From Salinisphaera dokdonensis (GTDB lineage Bacteria; Pseudomonadota; Gammaproteobacteria; Nevskiales; Salinisphaeraceae): a DNA stretch of 64,000 bases. The position numbers were made by a program, and so were the translations under genes. The notes under the pieces are model-generated. The model was not told where the DNA came from, searched no databases, and saw only the letters and a program-made list of their open reading frames with translations. The stretch lies in contig NZ_APND01000001.1 in assembly GCF_040361215.1 (NCBI RefSeq), forward strand, positions 620,001 through 684,000, in the 5' to 3' direction. This document shows positions 60,545 to 64,000 of the stretch, in pieces (positions within the stretch are counted from its first letter, which is position 1; every line of letters begins with the position of its first letter).

Positions 60545-61233
60545 CACAGCGGCGCCTGTAGGCGCTTGACCCGGCGCGCGATCAGTTCCGACACGAGCAG
60601 CGCCGACAGCGACACGGCGATCGAGATCAAGATCAGCTGCAGCGCCTGGTTCTCACCACCCGGCACCTGGATGAAGGTATAGATCGCGATCGGCAGCGTG
60701 CGCGTCTCGCCGGGGATATTGGAAGCGAAGGTAATCGTCGCGCCGAACTCTCCCAGTGCGCGGGCGAACGCGAGCACCATCCCCGCGATCAGCCCCGGCA
60801 AAACCAGCGGCACGGTGACCGTCAGCGCGACCCAGGCCGGCGACGCGCCCAGCGTGGCAGCCGCGGCCTCGACGCGTGTATCGATGGCCTCCAGCGACAG
60901 GCGGATTGGGCGCACCAGCAGCGGAAAGCCCATGATCGCCCCAGCCAGCGCCGCGCCGGTCCACTGGAAAGCGAACACCAGGCCGAAGGTATCCGCGAGC
61001 CAGCCGCCGACGAGGCTGTTGCGCCCGAGGCCGACCAGCAGCAGATAGCCGGTCACGACCGGCGGCAGCACCAGCGGCAGATGCACGAGCGCATCGACCA
61101 GCATCTTGCCGCGCCAGCGCGAGCGCGCCAGAAACCAGGCCGCAGCCAATGCAGGCAGCAGGCTGAACAGCACCGCGGTGCTCGCCACCCACAGGCTCAG
61201 CGACAGCACTTCGGCCTGGGCCGGGTTCAACAT
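60544..61233 (-). CDS. modB: Molybdate ABC transporter permease ModB
   Basis: A 229-residue membrane permease with about five helices. It has LPLVLPPVVTGYLLL and the inner-membrane loop EAAAATLGASPAWVALTVTVPLVLPGLIAG that contacts ModC, and FARALGEFGATITFASNIPGETRTLPIAIY near the end, the ModB signature. The modA stop is adjacent to the ATG with no gap. Confidence 0.97.
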   Translation of the reverse strand: MLNPAQAEVLSLSLWVASTAVLFSLLPALAAAWFLARSRWRGKMLVDALVHLPLVLPPVVTGYLLLVGLGRNSLVGGWLADTFGLVFAFQWTGAALAGAIMGFPLLVRPIRLSLEAIDTRVEAAAATLGASPAWVALTVTVPLVLPGLIAGMVLAFARALGEFGATITFASNIPGETRTLPIAIYTFIQVPGGENQALQLILISIAVSLSALLVSELIARRVKRLQAPL

Positions 61234-62022
61234 CTATTCGGCGCCCGCAATGCTGAAGCCCCACTGCTTGAACAACTGCCGTGCCGGCTCGCTCTGCAGG
61301 AAGGCGAGGAAATCCCGTGCCGCGGGCGTATCGGCATCCGTGACCAGCGCGGCGGGATAGATGATGGGATCGTGGCTGTCCGCGGCAAAGGTTTCGATCA
61401 CACGCACACCGTGCTCGGCCACGGCATCGCTTGCATAGACAACGCCCAGCGGCGTCTCGCCTCGGGCGACCAGCGCGAGCGCGGCGCGCACATCCTCAGC
61501 CTGGGCGATACGACCTTGCAGCTCGTTCCACAACCCGAGCTGCTGCAAGGCCTGCCGACCGTAGATTCCGGCCGGCACGGCCTCGGTATTTGCCATGGCG
61601 AGATAACCGTTCGCACCGAGCGCAGCGAAAAGGTCTGATTTCTGCGCCAGCGTCGGTCGAACACCGCGGTCCGAAGGCGCAACCAGCACGAGGTCGTTGC
61701 GCAGCAGGTCGACGCGAGTGGCGGCCATGATCCGCCCGCGCTCTTCCAGCCGATCCATCCAGGCCTCGTTCGCTGATATGTACACCGCGGCCGGCGCGCC
61801 CTGCTCGATCTGTCGGGCCAGGGTGGAGCTGCCCGCATAGCTCACACGCAGATCGGTGTCGTGCGACGCCTCATACGCACTCGCCACGTCGTCCACCGCG
61901 TTCTTCAGGCTCGCCGCGGCGAAGACCAGCACCCGGTCGCCCTGGGCAGCGGCCGGGAGCGCAACGCCCAGACCGCCGACCATGAACAGAACTGCCAGCA
62001 CACGAGCCAAAGCGCTCTTCAT
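61234..62022 (-). CDS. modA: Molybdate ABC transporter substrate-binding protein ModA
   Basis: A 262-residue periplasmic binding protein. A signal peptide (about 1-26, ending AQG) precedes VLVFAAASLKNAVDDVASAYE, YAGSSTLARQIEQGAPAAVYISA and GVVYASDAVAE-type sequence. ModA binds molybdate or tungstate oxyanion with Ser and Tyr side chains. It heads the modABC operon, which supplies the adjacent molybdopterin-synthesis fusions. Confidence 0.97.
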   Translation of the reverse strand: MKSALARVLAVLFMVGGLGVALPAAAQGDRVLVFAAASLKNAVDDVASAYEASHDTDLRVSYAGSSTLARQIEQGAPAAVYISANEAWMDRLEERGRIMAATRVDLLRNDLVLVAPSDRGVRPTLAQKSDLFAALGANGYLAMANTEAVPAGIYGRQALQQLGLWNELQGRIAQAEDVRAALALVARGETPLGVVYASDAVAEHGVRVIETFAADSHDPIIYPAALVTDADTPAARDFLAFLQSEPARQLFKQWGFSIAGAE

Positions 62023-62329
62023 CGCCGTTGGCCTCGGGCGAGGTAGCGAACGCGGCCGTATTGCATATGAGAACCGTTGTTACCCGATGTATTCAAAGCA
62101 CAACCCTGTTTTAAAAGCCATCTATTCGAAATCTATCCTGCAAAGTGACGATCCCATGAATCCGTGTATTTTCGGATACCGTTGCCAAGCCACCGGTCGC
62201 TAGTATCCGGGAAGTGCCATCGGGCCGTCGCAAACCATAAAGCGCCGGTTCAGCGGACGATCCGTACTAATGGTCATACCGCACGGGGCAAACACTCTCG
62301 CCCCGTGTCGCATGCACAAGGAGTTGCAT
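62023..62329. other. 307-bp divergent region between modA and the acidic exported protein
   Basis: I see no gene here. A CGGATAC/GTATCCG inverted repeat (62173-62179 and 62203-62209, 23-bp spacer) lies in the middle. I do not see the ModE box (a palindromic TATA-containing site) near modA. AAGGAG at 62318-62323 serves the downstream gene. Confidence 0.4.
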
Positions 62330-62725
62330 ATGCGTTCCAACAAGAAATTCACCTCGTCCCTGCTCGCTTCGCTCGTCTGCGCCGGCGTGCTCACCCTGAG
62401 CCCGGCCGCGTTCGCGGATGACCACAGCGGTGACGAAAGCATGTCCGGCGAAAGCAGCATGTCGACCGAGGGCAGCATGTCGAGCGACTCGATGAAGTCC
62501 GACGACAACATGATGACCGAGGAAAGCGGCGCCGCCAAAGACGAGTACGGCACGTCCGACGGTAGCAAGGACGGCGAAGACTACGACGAGTCCGGCGAAG
62601 CCGGCCACGGCAGCATGTCCGGAGATGACGGCATGGCCGACAAAGAGGACGTAACCAAGGAAAACATGTCCAAGGACGGCAGCATGGATAGCGACGACAT
62701 GAATCAGGACGAATCCAGCATGTAA
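62330..62725 (+). CDS. Acidic Ser/Met/Asp-rich exported protein
   Basis: A 131-residue protein. Signal peptide MRSNKKFTSSLLASLVCAG through AAFA (about 28), then a low-complexity mature part with repeated short units such as SMSTEGSMSSDSMKSDDNMM and acidic blocks. The mature part is rich in Ser, Met, Asp, Gly and lacks a folded domain that I recognise. It resembles small periplasmic Met/Lys/Asp repeat proteins, and may bind metals or be a surface-exposed disordered protein; function unknown. The start is fixed by AAGGAG six bases upstream. A strong terminator follows. Confidence 0.85.
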   Translation: MRSNKKFTSSLLASLVCAGVLTLSPAAFADDHSGDESMSGESSMSTEGSMSSDSMKSDDNMMTEESGAAKDEYGTSDGSKDGEDYDESGEAGHGSMSGDDGMADKEDVTKENMSKDGSMDSDDMNQDESSM

Positions 62726-62766
62726 GTCGCTGCGATCGGCCGATCGCGCCGGTCCGTTTGCGAAAA

Positions 62767-62791
62767 GGCAGCCCGTGGGCTGCCCTTTTTT
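62767..62791 (+). terminator. Intrinsic terminator after the acidic protein gene
   Basis: GGCAGCC and GGCTGCC form a 7-bp stem with a CGTG loop, followed by a C and TTTTTT, 42 bp past the stop. Confidence 0.9.
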
Positions 62792-62831
62792 ATGCGCGTC
62801 ATTCGGCCGACTACCTGGCGGCTTCTTTCGT

Positions 62832-63626
62832 TCAGTGCGAGGCTGTACGCGCCCTTTCGAGCGCCGCCTGCCCGGCACCGACAATCACCCGGTCATCGTC
62901 ACGCTGCACGAATACAACAACCAATAGATCGTCGCGATCGACATCCGCCGGACTGGGCAGTTGCGCACGGTAGCTGCGTACCGTGTCGGCATTCGCGGGA
63001 TGATGGCCCGCCCGGCGCAGCGTACGCACGACGCCGTTCTCGATCAGCTTTCGGCCGCGGTTTTCACCCGCCCCGATATGCGAGACGACCTCGTCCTGGG
63101 TGAGTGCAAACCAGACGCTCGCGGGTGCAGCGATCTGCCCGCGCTCTACGCGCGCGGTGACGTCGATAGAGCCGTCGCCTGCCGTGCGCGCGTCGACCGT
63201 AACGCCGAGATCCGCGGCGTCCGCCGCGCGCTCGATCGCCGCGCGCACTTCGTTGCCGCGGCTGGCCACCATCTCGTCGCTGCCGTTGACCACCAGCTGC
63301 GGCGTATATACACGCCCGCTGCCGAACACGTCGCGGGCGTACTCGCGCTGGCGTTGGGTGAAGTCCGCGCTGGAATAGCGATCGACCCAGCCCAGCCGGT
63401 TCCAGTAGTCGACGTGCTGACTGAGCAAGATCAGTCGGACGTCATCGACCGGCGGGCGAGCCTGCAGCTCACGCAAGAGTTCATAAGCCGGCGGACAGCT
63501 CGAACAGCCGTTTGAGGTAAACAACTCCAGCACCACCGGCCGCGGCGCGGCCTGAGCCGCCGGAACGAGCAGCAACGCGAACAGAGTAAAAAGCGTTGCC
63601 GGCAGAACAGATCGAATACGGGTCAT
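62832..63626 (-). CDS. DUF1223 thioredoxin-like exported protein
   Basis: A 264-residue protein. Signal peptide (residues 1-26, AAQA/APRP) precedes VVLELFTSNGCSSCPPAY with the CxxC pair at Cys41/Cys44, a thioredoxin-like redox site. YWNRLGWVDRYSSADFTQRQREYA and YTPQLVVNG are typical of DUF1223. The longer open frame starting at 63998 runs through the kinase gene upstream; the ATG at 63626 with GGAGCG is the real start. Role probably in periplasmic thiol chemistry. Confidence 0.9.
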   Translation of the reverse strand: MTRIRSVLPATLFTLFALLLVPAAQAAPRPVVLELFTSNGCSSCPPAYELLRELQARPPVDDVRLILLSQHVDYWNRLGWVDRYSSADFTQRQREYARDVFGSGRVYTPQLVVNGSDEMVASRGNEVRAAIERAADAADLGVTVDARTAGDGSIDVTARVERGQIAAPASVWFALTQDEVVSHIGAGENRGRKLIENGVVRTLRRAGHHPANADTVRSYRAQLPSPADVDRDDLLVVVFVQRDDDRVIVGAGQAALERARTASH

Positions 63627-63708
63627 GGCGCGCTCCGGTGGTTGGCGGCCGTTGCGACCGCTGGCCGCCAGTCTGGGGCGTGCCGGCACGCCAATCCTCA
63701 CGATTCGA

Positions 63709-64000
63709 TCACGCGATCGGCAGATCGAACGCCGCCTGTGTCCCCTCGCCCGGCGCGCTGCACAGGCGCAGCCGCGTGCCGTGCCGCGCACAGATTTCCT
63801 CGACGATCGACAGGCCCAGACCCGATCCCTCGCCGCGCCTGCGCGACGCGGGCGTGCGATAGAAACGCTGCGTGACCAGCGTGAGTTCGTCGGCCGACAG
63901 GCCGACGCCGCTGTCGCTGATCTCCACCACGACCCGGCTGTCCGACACGCTTGCCACGACGGCAACTTTGCCGCCCGGCGGCGTGGCCGCGATCGCATTG
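63709..64000 (-). CDS. Sensor histidine kinase, C-terminal end (runs off window)
   Basis: A frame entering from beyond base 64000 ends in a stop at 63709, covering 97 codons. It shows the G1 box VVEISDSGVGLSADEL, an F box QRFYRTPASRR and the G2 box GEGSGLGLSIVEEICARHGTRL of a HATPase domain. The kinase core and sensor lie outside the window. It precedes the DUF1223 gene by 82 bp in the same direction. Confidence 0.9.
   Translation of the reverse strand, partial: NAIAATPPGGKVAVVASVSDSRVVVEISDSGVGLSADELTLVTQRFYRTPASRRRGEGSGLGLSIVEEICARHGTRLRLCSAPGEGTQAAFDLPIA

Noticed and set aside
62023..62110. Search for a ModE operator upstream of modABC
   Set aside because: No palindrome with the TATA-rich ModE pattern is visible; a CGGATAC/GTATCCG repeat farther away does not resemble it.
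62173..62209. CGGATAC/GTATCCG inverted repeat as a terminator
   Set aside because: The 23-bp spacer and lack of a T run argue against termination; recorded only as an unexplained repeat.

Overview
The window is 64 kb of compact, GC-rich bacterial chromosome. I could support about 65 protein-coding genes, one tandem riboswitch, several intrinsic terminators and one small repeat or mobile-like element. I saw no tRNA, rRNA, CRISPR array, prophage or transposase gene. The gene content points to a gammaproteobacterium: the ygfB-pepP-ubiH-ubiI cluster, gshB-tonB-yqgE-ruvX-pyrR-pyrB, lgt-thyA, pilT/pilU and the RimK group. The very large NAD-glutamate dehydrogenase, the split glycine decarboxylase and the strong GC bias would fit a marine or halophilic lineage such as Salinisphaera. 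That assignment is an inference from gene content, not a database result.

Layout. 1-8.1 kb: start of an FAD-linked oxidase, a divergent AraC regulator, NAD-glutamate dehydrogenase, maleylacetoacetate isomerase and two small paralogous membrane proteins. 8.4-13 kb: an unrecognised 662-aa protein with a papain-like Cys/His/Asn signature, an orphan ATP-grasp enzyme and a ROK sugar kinase. 13.1-16.1 kb: sirtuin, HAD phosphatase, a doubtful lipoprotein, acyl-CoA-binding protein and dihydrofolate reductase. 16.1-21.3 kb: a soluble PAS histidine kinase and a REC-GGDEF-EAL protein sit between folA and thyA-lgt. 21.4-28.4 kb: acetyltransferase, PfkB kinase and the glycine-cleavage genes (gcvT-gcvH-gcvPA-tpx-gcvPB) behind a sigma70-like promoter and a tandem glycine riboswitch. 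28.4-32.9 kb: ubiquinone hydroxylases, pepP and ygfB.

32.9-35.0 kb is a three-gene protein-sorting module: a small glutamic-type intramembrane protease, a secreted metalloprotease-like protein with a Gly-Cys/transmembrane/Arg C-terminal sorting tail, and a small exported partner. 35.1-42.8 kb holds argE, argA, rsmE, gshB, tonB, yqgE, ruvX, pyrR and pyrB. 43-45.2 kb is a MocR-type regulator divergent from a LysE-type exporter, with two palindromes between them. 45.2-48.3 kb is a RimB/RimK/aspartoacylase-like cluster interrupted by a 430-bp element with perfect 22-bp terminal inverted repeats. 48.3-51.7 kb carries three tandem PilT/PilU-type ATPases. 51.7-55.9 kb has yggS, rpiA, a two-component system and two PepSY-like proteins. 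56-62 kb has an MFS transporter, two fused molybdopterin-synthesis genes (MoaD-MoaE and MoaC-MoaB) and the molybdate importer modABC. 62.3-64 kb has an acidic Ser/Met/Asp-rich exported protein, a DUF1223 protein and the C-terminus of another histidine kinase.

Themes. Nitrogen and one-carbon metabolism dominate (glutamate dehydrogenase, glycine cleavage, thyA/folA, arg and pyr genes). Molybdenum cofactor assembly and molybdate uptake are adjacent. Surface behaviour is represented by twitching ATPases, cyclic-di-GMP turnover and RimK. The strongest candidates for undescribed biology are the papain-like orphan, the CTERM/intramembrane-protease trio and the palindromic element inside the rim cluster.
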